DNA of 64,000 nucleotides from Sphagnum compactum (lineage: Eukaryota; Bryophyta; Sphagnopsida; Sphagnales). This document shows, piece by piece, positions 36,330-48,271 of this stretch. The stretch's first letter is position 1; the number at the start of each line of letters is the position of its first letter. The notes below the pieces were generated by a model. The model was not told the DNA's origin and did not search any database. It saw only the letters and a program-made list of their open reading frames with translations. A program made the position numbers and the translations under genes. The stretch covers positions 3,844,001-3,908,000 of the forward strand of contig OZ234497.1 in assembly GCA_965153455.1 (NCBI GenBank). Direction: 5' to 3'.

Positions 36330-36600
36330 TCTATTTTGAAAAATTGGATTCGGATGTTCTTGAAAAAAGTCAAGAACCACCCAACACTGGTTCTTACACA
36401 TTCCAATTTTAAAAGAACTGAGTGTAATACCCATGCACCATTTGTATTTTACCCATTTGGTAGTTAACACTATTTAGTCATTTAGACATCTTCATGTGGG
36501 ATATTACAATCCATGATTTCTTGTGATGATTTTTTGTGACACCTTCAAATGAAAGCAATTGTGTATTTTGAAGGGTTTACTTTATTTTGGCGATTCTACA
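36330..36600. repeat. R/S-end fragment, right of Y copy 2
   Basis: It matches 27390-27600 and 61780-62050 through CACTGGTTCTTACACATTCC, TTGTATTTTACCCATTTGG and TATTACAATCCATGATTT. Family Y copy 2 therefore has related sequence on both sides. Confidence 0.7.
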
Positions 36601-38314
36601 TTGTACATCATTAACCCTAACTACCTTGAATCCTACTTAACCCTTGGGGTATATTCTTTAATAATAATAATATCCTGAATGATTCTCAGACTTTTAAATT
36701 GATTGAGAAAAAATGGCAATTCTCTAAAGGGTTTTCAGAGTCAGTGAGAAACACGGCGTGAGAACCACCTGAAAACCGTGGCCCATTCTGATAACTGTCC
36801 AACACTGGTTAACACTGGTTAAGGAGCAAGCAGGCATGTAACTATATGCCATGTCCCTTCTAGTTATGTTTGGGACAGATGTTTCATCTTGGGTTTATGG
36901 TTGTAGTGGATGGATGCCTATTGCAGATTCTGTGGTGCTAGCATTTGCATGTGACCAAGATCCCCAGCGGTTGCCGCAAAATTTGTGTTTCGATATGGCC
37001 CGAGGGAGGGAGTGAAGGATTCACATGGATTTCTTATTTGCCAATGACCACCAATGTTGCCGATGTTGTCTTAACATAATTTTATTTATGCTCAAACATA
37101 ACATATGTTGGAATAGTTGGCAAACATCTTTGTTGATGTCAGGAATCAAGAATCCTTTGCTGCATTATTGGGATAAGTTTTTGGGATCGAACACATGGAA
37201 AACAAATCCGTGAGAGAGGGGGTGTGCGGGGGGTGGGGAGGGGAGACAAGAGAAGCAACCCTGTACCAAGGTGCCATACGGCCAGGCAGAGTTGCCGTCC
37301 ACACGTACAGCATCTTCATACCTCCTTGTTTCTTATATTCTAAAGCCTTCATGGAAAATTTTTAGTGTATTTGGAGGCCTTGTTATAAACAGGAATTTTG
37401 CCTTCGCAAAAAAAAAAGGGGGGGTGTCTGAATTTTTAGCTGGCCAAAAATAACAATAATAATTTTAAAAATGCCCAAGAGGGTCTTTCCGCAAAGTAAG
37501 GCCTTCAGGGTCAGACGATACCAGTATTGGGCCCTGCCTTCACCTCAGTTGGGCCCCTTTACTAGTAATGCCTGGTCTGCTGGGCAGGCCTTTACCCTAC
37601 AATAATGTCTTTGGCAGTCTTAAAGTCTAAAAATGCTAGAGGTTCTTACAAAATAGGTTTCCTAGAATCAGAAGTGGTGAGAAGGCTGGCCAAGAGTAGG
37701 CTATGTATGTCAATAATCAATCTCATGGGGATCAATAAATCGACCGATAGCGTTGATTTGTTTTCACCTAGTCTCTACTTAAGAAATGAGGTTAAGGGTT
37801 GATTTATTTTTACCTAGCCTCTACTTAAGAAACGAGGTTAACGTGCAAATGGAAAGACATCTTACACTATTGACAACAAACAAGTGACGGTGTTTAACAT
37901 TATTGACTAACATAAATGAATTTGAATAAACTTGTGTGTGTGTGTGTTTAGGTTGTTTGTTAAATCGTTGGTGGTTGGAAAGCTAACATTTTTGGGGACT
38001 AAAGAACTTGAAAGAACAAATAAGCCATCCACAAAAATTGACAAGAGGGTCAGTTAGCCAAAGGATCCTACTAGCCTCTAGAGTACCATTTACAGTAGTG
38101 GGGTTAGTGGTCAAATGGTGTTCATTAGAGGAGGCTAGTCTATTGAGGTTGAGGATAGTATGTCCCTGGCTTTGGAGTTGTTGAGCTTCATATCTAGTTT
38201 ATAGTCAAATTTGGCTACATCCGCTTACATCACAAAATTGAAAAAAAGAAAGAAAAGGAAACACTGAATCTGACTGGTCCCATCAACAGTGTGAAATAAC
38301 TTAAAACAGATTCC
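36601..38314. other. Intergenic, no supported gene
   Basis: It contains a ~46-bp tandem duplication at about 37752-37843 with cores CCTAGTCTCTACTTAAGAAA and CCTAGCCTCTACTTAAGAAA, and a short (GT)n near 37934. The open frames are short and unsupported. Confidence 0.5.
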
Positions 38315-38317
38315 TAA

Positions 38318-38656
38318 CAGCATCCCCACCAGCGCTCAGTATGTGACCCTCCACATTAAAATCAGATGAAGAAATGTCAACATGTGCTGGTTTGGCTCAG
38401 GAAAATGATTTTTTCTCCTGGCTGGTAAATAGTGCAGCAAAGCTGTGCACCTGCTAGGGAACAATGTAATAAACAGGATCTGACTGCTGCTCCCTGTTTT
38501 TGATTCGCCAATCATAACGATTGGTGCAAGTGGTTTGCTATTAGTAGTTCCCACTTATTTGCAGTCCCAGTTTTCAGTTTTATGGGTGGAGTTGCAAACC
38601 AGTTAAGAACTAAACTTGGATGTGCGAAATAATTTTGAGCACCGGTGGGGATGCTC
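38318..38656. mobile_element. Tourist/PIF-Harbinger-like MITE, 339 bp
   Basis: The left end reads AGCATCCCCACCAGCGCTCA (38319-38338). The right end is its reverse complement with two mismatches (38636-38655). TAA flanks both sides (38315-38317 and 38657-38659), the target duplication typical of PIF/Harbinger-type MITEs. Ends of the GAGCATC(C/T)CC type are common in plant Tourist-like elements. The interior carries no gene; a 72-codon minus-strand open frame inside is judged accidental. Confidence 0.8.
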
Positions 38657-38659
38657 TAA

Positions 38660-39896
38660 TTACAACTAGTTTAATTAATTAATTTTTGGAATCTTCAGTT
38701 CAGTTTCAGTTTAATAGTTTCAATATGTTGAAATCGAAAAACCTGCCCAGATTGGTAATTAGTAATTACCCATGTTCGTTGGGTGCCCACTTTGGGTGGG
38801 TATTATTGTGCAGAGCGACAAATACTTGAAGTTTTTCAAGCTGATTTTTATAACTGGAAATCAATGGGTATCACATTATGTGACGCTTGTTTGACGTAAC
38901 AGTTTAGATCTCATTATTATCTCGATAACCAAGTTAAAACCAATGGTTCTCTTGCTAGTGAAAACCGACCTACTTGAAAATTGACCAACTTTAAAAAAAA
39001 ATTAAAAAAATTGAAAAATTAATTAATCAGCAATTAGTTGTTGGTTCTAATCTTAATTAATAAGAACTAGATTTGGATCATGCTAGTTTTCAGGATTAAA
39101 ATTGAAATTGGAAGTAACATTTTTTTTGGAGGAAGAATTAGACAATTCCAAAAGAAACTCCAAACTGAAATTAAAGGTTCTTCATCAAAATTAAGAACCA
39201 CCCAACATTGGTAATTACTTATTAGAATGTAGTTATCAATGTTGGTCAAGTTTTCAATTTCAAAATAACTTTCGATATTGGTTTTGATATTATTATTATT
39301 ATTATTTTCGCTAGATTCTTTGGCTGTGAGATTGAACTTCATATTTCTAAACCTTACAATCTCGATTTCATCACACTTTTTCAAATTCAAGAACATCGAA
39401 GTCTAGTTCAAGAACTTGCCAACATATGTAGTTGCTAATGTTTGATGGTTATTTAGTTTTGACTCACTAATTAAGCCAGTTACCAAAGAACTTGTCAACA
39501 TGGGTAGTTATTAGTGTTTGCCAATTATTGAGTCTTGACCTGGCTTATCAAGCCAATTATTAATAACTTACCAAATGGATCTTATTGATTTTTGTATATA
39601 ATTGATTAAATTGATAATTGCCTAATATTAAAATTTCAAAATCTTCTAACCCAATTGGATGACCAATCTTTAAACATTAATTTTAAAACTACTAATAATA
39701 ATGATATGATGAAAGCCTTTATAACTAGCTAATAATTTACATGACAACAAGCAGTTATCAATTGGTTAGTTGACAACTTATTCAAAGGTAAACAATTTAT
39801 TTGATATTGGTACTTGTCTTCTTCTTTTTTGAAAAAGAAATTAAAAACTTAATTGGTTGTTGTTTTTAAGAGCAATAACTAGTGAATGTGTTATTA
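38660..39896. other. Intergenic, no supported gene
   Basis: AT-rich DNA with an (ATT)n run near 39287-39307. It ends exactly where the second copy of the duplicated block begins inside a coding exon. Confidence 0.5.
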
Positions 39897-40854
39897 GGCA
39901 AGCTCGTTGACATCCTAGCACAACGCTATGACATCGTTGCTCGCTGCCAGGTTCCCTTTAAGCCTCTATCTTTTGCTTTCTTTTTCCTTCTTCTCCTCCT
40001 GCTCTCAGTTGCAATTGACCTAGTTCATACCTTTGCGGCTTCTCTGCATTGGTGCAGAGAAGAGGCGATGGAAGATACATGTCCGAACATCGTGGAATGT
40101 GTACCTGGGAGCATGGTCTTAAGAATCCCTTTTCTTTGTTTTGACAATACCTGTTTTGTCAGGGAGCTGCAAACGCTGGCCACACAATCTATAATGATGA
40201 AGGTGTGAAGTTTGCACTTCACTTGGTGCCATCGGGGATACTGAATACGCAAGCTATATCTGTGGTTGGCAATGGAGTAGTGATCCATTTCCCAGGTTTC
40301 TTCAAAGAGATTGATGGTTTGGAGGCACGAGGTGTATTGTGCACAGGCAGACTTTTTGTGTCAGACCTTGCACACTTGCTGTTTGATTTGCATCAGACTG
40401 TGGATGGATTGCGGGAGGCAGAGCTTGGAGGTGACATGATTGGGACCACAAAGCGTGGAATTGGTCCCTGCTATGCTAGCAAAGCAATCCTAAATGGCTT
40501 ACATGTGGGTGACCTCCATCATATGGACACGTTCTGGAGCAAGTTGGAGTTCCTCTTCAAGATGCTGCTAACTGATTCAAGGACATCGAGTACAATGACT
40601 CAGTTTTGGATGCAGAGGTGGAGAACTATAAGAAGTTTGCCGAGAGATTAGAGCCCTACATTGCAGACACTGTGCAGTATATTTCTAATGCATACACTGT
40701 GGGAAAGCGCATCCTCATTGAGGGTGGGCAGGCTACCATGCTGGATGTTGATTTTGGAACATATCTGTTTGTGACATCAGTGAATCCTTCAGTTGGTGGA
40801 ATCTGCACAGGCCTTGGCATTTCTCCCAAACACCTTGCTGACATTATTGGTGTG
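39897..40854 (+). pseudogene. Adenylosuccinate synthetase fragment, copy 2 (5'-truncated)
   Basis: The exon 1 remnant (39897-39950) encodes [18 protein letters not shown] and ends at an intact CAG|GT donor; the N-terminus, including most of the GDEGKGK loop, is missing. Exon 2 (40163-40854) begins [14 protein letters not shown]. It keeps the catalytic His lost in copy 1 but has Ala for the second Gly. It reads without a break through [15 protein letters not shown] to KLEFLFK. One base is missing near 40560, shifting the frame; the correct frame resumes at [20 protein letters not shown] and continues to GGICTGLG and the GTATGT donor. SDRAHLL of the family is SDLAHLL here. The C-terminal part is absent as in copy 1. 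It is a non-functional fragment. Confidence 0.95.
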
Positions 40855-41246
40855 GTATGTCTCCTATGTTCTTTTGTTAGGTTCTTTGCAAGGAGGAGTC
40901 CTTGCTGTTGTGTGGATTTGTGGAACCAACAGATGTTCTAAACCTCTTATGATACTCTCCAAGTTCTCAGGAAGGTTTCCAGGGCACTCGTGTGCAGAGT
41001 TTGCCTAATGGGGTTGGATGGTGGATATGCTACAGACTGGATTGTACAGCGATACAGGTAGAGGGTTTGAGGTTCAGGGTTTACTGGTGACATTGTATTT
41101 CAGTGATATGGAGTGTGTTGCATGTAAGAATCAATGCAATGTCATAAACAACTAGAAGGAATCCTTGAAACTATAGCAAAGATGATTAAGCAATATACTT
41201 CAGCGTGCAAAGTACAACAATGGATCATGAACAGAAAGACAAGTAA

Positions 41247-44200
41247 TTAGGGGATGATGCTCAATGCTTTGTCATTAGCATCATAGCTTGGTTTCTTAGG
41301 CTTCATGAAGAAAGCTGCATCCTCCTTCCATGGCCATGAGAAATGGTCAAAGCAATCAACTTGCCTGCAAACAGACAACATGAAGCATGAGATCATAAAA
41401 ATGTCTGTCAGACGGCATGGAACTCTGGGCCTACCAAAACTACGTATATGTTTTTCAAAGTTTTCAGTAAGAAGCAGTCAGGCCAGAAGTGCTAGTCGCA
41501 TGTATCTTGAACCACCAACATATGGTCGAGGAATCATGGAAAGAGGATGAGCACCAGAAGAACTCATTGAAATCATCATATTCCACCATGCTGAATGTGA
41601 TGCTACACCATTTGCATTGTTATGAGCCTCCTGCAAAACCCAACCAAAACCATGCAGCTCCTTTCCTACCACAAAGTACTAAGGAATGCATAGTCAACTC
41701 ACACCGCAGTCAACCTGACATGCAACACCAACAAAAAACTTGCACTGCATGTTGATGACGAGCGCAAACAAGTTTAAAAAAAGCATCCTAGAGCTGCGAT
41801 GCATTATGAGGAATGTGAAACCAAAGCTCACCACAGCGACAATCTGATATACAGGGGTGATAACCTGCTCCAAGAAACACAATTCTCTACTGCCATCTTC
41901 GCTTGGCTTGGCTGTCTGATGACCACTCCACCTCCTCTTTCCGTAACAACTCAAACATATCATGCGCCATCTATTGTCCATGGACAACTAACAAAACAAA
42001 ATACCAACAACAATAAGGGTCAATGTGAAGGTTTGTCATCCCTGAACAAAAGTAGAGTCAATCAAACACAAAGAACCAGAGATTCCAGGAATCATTTCTA
42101 ACTGCATCAATGTGTTGTTATTTCCTGGTGACACCAGAGGACAGAAACCACTCATGTGATATAGGAGCCTAGCATACTCTTCTAGCAGACTGCACTACAG
42201 AAACATTCAGGATGGACTTTGCCACTAAAAATCTGAGATAGTTCTGAGAATGTTTTTTGGTCTAGAGACTCATGTCAAATGTTCTTTGGTATACAATTTC
42301 AGGCAACAGAAGATACATAAGAGAGACAACATTTGCATGATGCTAATAAAATTCCTGCTATGGTTTTTTTCACACTCATGCAGCCAAGATCTTCACATCT
42401 ACAATAACATGAGAAGACTTACATGGTGGAAGATGTAACACAAGCACTCTGGCATGATCTGAAGATTTGCTGCCTCTCCCCATGTTAATTTAAGATGCAG
42501 AGCAGTCAAATAAATCTTTTCTTGCCGTTTGGCATCCCTGCACCTCCCAAAAAGCTGAAGATCAGAAAAACCCCAACTGTAGTGTTAAATGTCTTGGGCT
42601 GTAGCACTCTACAATACCTCTGCCAACTTCCTAGTCTTCATGTAGGTTTATACAATTAGCTCTCAAGGGAGAAGGTAATATATCTCACAGGGATTGCCAA
42701 GAACTCCCACAACACTTTAGAAGGTTCACCATTTAGTTGGTTCTAGCGAAACCAAAACTAACACAACAAGACTGAGTGCAACGGGAGGGGAGGAGATATT
42801 AATGTATTAGGTCTTCTTAGGCTTGGGCTCCTTCAACACAAAGTCACCCCACCACATGTAATTTCCAAGAACCCGTTCATAGCCATCATCAACATTAATA
42901 GCTCATCGACAGCAACAACCCAAAATCCCATGCTTCAATCTCACAGGCACCTTAACTGCCAAGACATTAGCTCCTAAAGAATAAACAAAGTGAAAGGCAT
43001 CTTGAACAAATTCCATCTACAAATGTATATATGTTACTATATGGCAACAACACTGCTATAACCTGCAACTTCAACGCTCTGCCTTTTGGCAAAATCACTA
43101 CAAAATTAGCAAGAAAAAATCTCTGGAAGAAAAAACCCAACAAGCCCAAGTACCTCTATGCGCCCACCAGCATGGAGTAAACCCTTGTTTGATTGTGAAC
43201 TTGCCAATAGTAAGATGAGATGTTCTTGCTAATTTGCCACATTGTCTTTCTATGGACATAATAAGATATGTGAATATACAGATTGAGCTTGAGGAGTTTG
43301 GTGCTGCTCAAAATATAATCCCTCAATCTATGTGTGCAAGTATATGACCTTCATTCTTGCCTTCAGCATTGGAGTTCAAAATAGTCACAAGCTCCTCACA
43401 GGAGCAGAACATCATAGCATAGCAATGATCCCAAACCTTAAACCCTCTTATTCTTCAATACATTCACAAAGAAGCAGATCACATGTGCCCCAGTAGCTAA
43501 ATACCTGATATTCAAAACCATCTTATATTGAAAAATACCACTTTGGTAGACAATGCTGTTGCTAGTTGCTACTATGTCAATCCCAGTTTAGTGGAAACAT
43601 TTGTACCTGAAAACAGAACACGTAATGTAGGAAATCAAAGACATCCAAGTTCCTGTTCTCAAGCATGATATAGTCATATGGAACCTTGGTGAGCCTTCGG
43701 TATATAGTAAGGCTTTCGTGGCACCTATCACCTATTCACAACAATCCAAAGCTCCCAATCAGTCCTCATCATCATGGAAACATGTATGCAGATTCTTCTT
43801 GCCAAAAAAAAAAAACTTCACAACAAGTCCACCACCTTGGTTCATTTTCTTTGTAGTGTACCTACAGATCTTGCAAGAAAATGGATACTGCAAGATTGAA
43901 GAGTTGCTACCTCAACTAGAAAAATAATTGAAAGGATTGGAGACACCATCATCTTCCATTGGCAAGATGTTGTAAGCTTGGTGCTCCTGATCTTCTTCGC
44001 ATCTTCCTCAAATATCTCCTTCCCCTGTTAAAACAATAACTTCCACTTCAGACCCATGTTGCTGCTAAGACACAAAAGACACACCCCACATACCCGCACA
44101 TCCAAAATCCTGCACTCTTACAGAGGATTTCACAATGCAAACCCATAAATGCTAAATCTTGTACACCAAATTCACACAATGAAGATCAACATGTTTTATC

Positions 44201-45415
44201 ATAGTCTCTTCCTCGATCTTCATCTTGAATCTGCTGGATGGCACTTGGGAGCTATATAGTCGTAGATCAACTTACAAAAGCCAAACCAAGCTTAGCAACG
44301 TCAGCAGAATGAGCATCACTCCAAAGAGTCTGAATGACATCTTGAAGCATTTTGGAGATCTCGTGTGCTCTAATCAGCCTCTCTGATCTCCACTCTTGTC
44401 TACAACATCAAAACACTTCTCTATGAAAAAGCAGTTGCCAACAACACATTTTGTTCAACTGATTTATGGATTCAGAAAAAAAGCCATGCCAGCAACAATG
44501 ACAACAAACTGTAGTCTGAGGCTGAAGAGATGAATAGGAGGAGAAACCAGAAACAGACTGAAAGAAGAAGAGGAAGACAAAGATGACAAAAAATAACTAT
44601 AATACAATTTTGGCATGCCACCAGAAGAAGTATTCTCTTGCTGCCGCTATCTCTCCTCCTCTTGCTCAAGATTTGCAATATCAAGCCTCTCCCGGTACTT
44701 CTTGTAGTAGTCATAGATGACTGGAATGTTGTCTGTTCGGTCAAGCTTCTGTCCTTCTCTTTGCATGCACTTTTTCTACCGAGGAAAACACATAAAAACA
44801 ATTTTATCTGAATCAAATGCACTGGAAATGCAGCTCCAGACATCATTTCATCACTTTGTTGCAACAAAAGATTACATCAAAGGTTTGTAGTGTGCACCTT
44901 CTGCAAATTAGCGCTTCCTCACCGATATGTATGAGGACAATCTTGTTTTCAGCTGCAACACATCCCGTCCCTCACTCATTAGATCCAGCTAATGCAGCAA
45001 TGTGAAGGCATACTCCTGCACTACCATAGAAAGAGCAAGCAACTCACAGGCATAGTCAGTTCCTCCAAAAAAAATCCATTCAACCTACAATCATTCTGAA
45101 CTTTGATTTTTGGGTGAAAGAGCTAAAAGAGCTTTCATCCTTGCTGCAATTTGCTTGTTCTACAAGTACAAGAGAACCTTTGTACACAACATACACAAAA
45201 CACAAAAATCAGAAGAAATTGTGGCACAAAATTTGCTGTAATCCATCCGCACCAAGCAGTCTATCCATAACCCAAAGACAGAAGTCACTTTCTCCTTCAG
45301 GGATGGCATTGCCTTGTAATAAATCTTCTACTGGAAATGCTTGTAGAAAGTTTCTGCAGGTTGGCTATGGACCCATCGGCAATTCTGTGCCCAAAAACTA
45401 TGCAATTCGTCGCAC

Positions 45416-45454
<39 letters not shown>

Positions 45455-45846
45455 CAAATAGAATCGCCAGTGAGGTTTCTAGTGTTTTTAATCTGGCTGA
45501 GCTCGACAACAATTTGACATCCACAGTGAAGAGGTTTTACTTGCACGACATCTCTAAAGAAAAAATGAAATCTTGAGAGTCCCGAGGAAGACTTACAGGT
45601 TTGTGCAACCTGAGTGTTTTCAGGATCGATGTCTCTCGCTGCTTGCAGAATGGACTCGATGTTCGTCCGGTCTGAAAGGAACTGTGGCATCGTGTACAAT
45701 GAGCGAGTGTAGTCGCTTCGTCTACTACTACCTATCTCCAAGCTCTCCTCCTGCGCTCACAACGCTTCTCCCACCAGCTGCTCCCATAAGCCAAGCACAC
45801 GCCCGGAGATCCGGTTGGGCCCCTGGGCAGATGTCGGCTTCTCCAT
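41247..45846 (-). pseudogene. Callose synthase (GSL) N-terminal part, copy 2
   Basis: It has the same exon blocks as copy 1: 45846-45597, 44775-44606, 44399-44276, about 44036-43930, about 43703-43607, 43249-43154, about 42900-42780, about 42500-42423, 41970-41832, 41630-41516 and 41364-41247. Shared damage: TGA at 45757-45759 and the lost base before YDDFNE. Private damage: TAG at 44647-44649 inside a 15-codon stretch that copy 1 lacks; TAG at 43229-43231 (Tyr in copy 1) in KDNVAN.QEHLILLLAS; a lost base near 43985 before the HQAYNILPMED region; a lost base near 43681; and a 2-base loss near 41919. It keeps LGNYMWWGDF where copy 1 has a stop, and MPECLCYIFHH, the more usual family form. The catalytic C-terminal region is absent. 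Confidence 0.93.
45419..45452. repeat. (CT)17 microsatellite in callose synthase copy 2 intron
   Basis: The matching place in copy 1 (6666-6684) is a short interrupted CT run, so the repeat grew, or shrank, after the duplication. Long open frames of Arg-Glu or Leu-Ser through this run are artefacts. Confidence 0.95.
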
Positions 45847-46140
45847 GGCTGGTTTTTTGAGCCTCCTCCTTTTTTTCTCTTGTTATGACAACAGAAGCCT
45901 CGAGTCACGAATTTGTCCTCCCTGATGATCCACAACAATATGGAGGAGTGCACACACTACTTGCATTTTTTACGGAGTTGCTGTCGCGTTTCCCGCTGCA
46001 AATGCTAAGAGCATTTTCGGCATTTGTGATCGAAAAATGGTTATCTTGTGAATGCCCTGTCATTCAACACTCAATTGTGGTGATGTCAAGGTCTACATCC
46101 TTTTTTTAAACCATGGTAGATTGGTGAAATACCAATTCTA

Positions 46141-47085
46141 TAAATAGTAGATTGTTTGAAATACTCAAACAATGTGTCTTTTCATACATAATTTAATCAA
46201 AGATATGTCTTTTTGTATCTAAGAAAATTAGGGCACCCAAATATACATGACTTGAAACCATAGACTCATAGATAAATTCAGAGAATATTACATCATAAAA
46301 AGTAAAATTTACATAAGGACTTGTGTTGTATATTTATAAAATATAAAATATTAACGCTCTACTATATAATTATTTTAGGCTATAAATTAATTTTTATATG
46401 TCATAAAAGTTTAAAATAAATTTTCAATCATACATAGGATTAACATATGGGAGAGATCATTTTATTATTATGTGAACCATTAAGAAAAGTGGGAAATTAT
46501 AATGTGTTTCAATTAATTTTTTAAAAAATAAGCATTAAAATCTCATTGAATTAAAAACTTTATGGTTTCGTTTTTTGAAATGAGTTTACAAGTGTAAGAG
46601 GGAGAAACATAAATACGTACATCATTGAAATTTTATAAAAATCAATTTTTAATTTTAAAATTTCAACAAATTCTGAATTCTAACATTAAATAGTAAGTTT
46701 ACATGAAACCCATGTACCATCTATGTAACCAATTTTGCATTACATTCATTTTATGTATGTTAAATCATATTACAAGATGAACAAATAATTTTGAAAACAT
46801 GAACTTCATGATATATTGGGGGAAGGCGGGGTGGAGGGGGGGGGGGATAAAATATTTAAAATATATTCTTATGTTTCATGGTTAATGAATTATCATTATA
46901 CAATATGGGTATTACATTTAAACTTTTTAATTTGGCTCAAGTCCTACCATCAATGTGACTAACTTTGCAATACTTTCATTTACTTGAATCAATATATGGG
47001 GCATGATGTATTGAACATGGAATAAATTATTTTTAAAAATCCTTTTGTTTCATGGTTTAGGATATTATCGCAATAGGATGTGAGT
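46141..47085. other. Intergenic, no supported gene
   Basis: Very AT-rich, with a G-rich patch at about 46821-46848. No coding region is supported. Confidence 0.5.
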
Positions 47086-47830
47086 ATTGCTTTCTTTCTA
47101 GGTTTTGGTATGGCTATGCAATACCCTAACAAGTTTCGAAAGATATGTTATAGAGCCCAAAGAATTTATGGGATACCCTACATGGGGTAATGCATGTGCA
47201 TTGAATATTTTGAAGCATGAACAATACCCCCTTTGATAGTTTAGACCAAAATAATTCAGCCCATGATTTTTTTGAATACCCCAAATAAGGTATTGCTTTT
47301 CTTGTAGGTTTTGGTAGGGCTACATAATACCCCTTCAAGTTTCAAAAGATATGTTATGGAGCCCAATGTATTTTTGGGATACCCTACAAGGGGTATTGTA
47401 AGTGTATTGAATAGTTTTGTGCATGAACAATACCCCTCCAATAAAGTAGACCCATGGTGTTTAATTACAGAATATCCTAATGAGGGTATTGGTTTCCTTG
47501 TAGGTTTTGGTAAGGCTACCCAATACCCTTCCATGTTTCAAAGATATGTTGTGAAGCCCAATGTATTTCTAGGATACCTTAAGAAGGGTATTACATGTTT
47601 ATTGAGTCCTTCCAGGCATGAGCAAGACCCCTCTAATAACTTGGACCCAAATAATTCAGTCCATGGTGTTTACAATATACCCCAATGAAGGTTTGTGTTC
47701 CTTCTAGGTTTTGTTAAAATTACGCAATACCTTTCCAAGTTTCAAAAGATATGATATGGAGCCCAAACTATTTCAAGGATACCCAAAGTGGGGTATTGCA
47801 CATTCATTGAGTATTTTGCTTTATGAACCT
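47085..47830. repeat. ~200-bp tandem repeat, about 3.6 units
   Basis: Units start with GGTTTTGGTA or a close variant at about 47101, 47307, 47503 and 47707, giving periods of 196-206. Each unit holds CAATACCC-type and GGGGTATT-type motifs, a TTTCAAAAGATATG-like core, a GGAGCCCAA core and a second CAATACCCC. The paired AATACCCC/GGGGTATT motifs recur at fixed places and make each unit able to fold on itself. Confidence 0.85.
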
Positions 47831-48090
47831 ATGTACAACTTGCATTAAATGCATCTAAATTGAACTAAATTTTCATATTGCTTTGATTATCCACTTGGTT
47901 TGCAATACCTCCATCATGAAAAACACTTTGTGAATAGAATTATAATACCCTTCTATAAGGGGTGTCAAATATTTGAATTGTACCCTTATCAATTTGATTC
48001 AATGAACAAGGCCAAGTTCCATGTAATATCTTCATATTATTTTTTCCTCATTGTTTTCAACTATTTGGGATCTAATGGAGTGGCAACCAA
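47831..48090. other. Intergenic, no supported gene
   Basis: Short linker after the tandem array with CAATACC motifs but no regular repeat. Confidence 0.4.
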
Positions 48091-48270
48091 GTAGGTAGGT
48101 GTAGCCATGTAGGTAGGGTTTGGTAGGTATCTACCTAAAGTGTTGGTAGGTAGATAAATACACGGGCAGTCAGTAGGTGGGTGGGGATGAAAGTAACAAA
48201 TTTTTAATTTAAAGGTGAGTAGGTGGGTGGGGGACAATGGGGGGTAGTAGGTGGGTGAGTGGGAAAAGTT
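48091..48270. repeat. GTAGG-rich simple sequence
   Basis: Dense GTAGGTAGG and GTGGGTGG runs sit directly before the start of Y copy 3. Similar GTAGG/CCTAC runs occur inside Y copies 2 and 4 and at 19195-20235. Confidence 0.7.
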
Positions 48271-48271
48271 T

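Larger units (their letters stand above)
39897..46140. repeat. Segmental duplication, copy 2 (6.2 kb)
   Basis: It matches 1181-7377 in the same orientation. The left edge, GGCAAGCTCGTTGACATCCT, has the same codons as in copy 1 but no synthetase sequence before it. The right edge follows ATACCAATTCTA. The distance between copies is about 38.7 kb. Confidence 0.95.

Noticed and set aside
41050-41085. Telomere-like GGGTTTA motifs
   Set aside because: Only two or three imperfect motifs, explained by a small insertion in copy 2.
45297-45741. Frames with Arg-Glu or Leu-Ser runs
   Set aside because: They are made by reading through the (CT)17 microsatellite.
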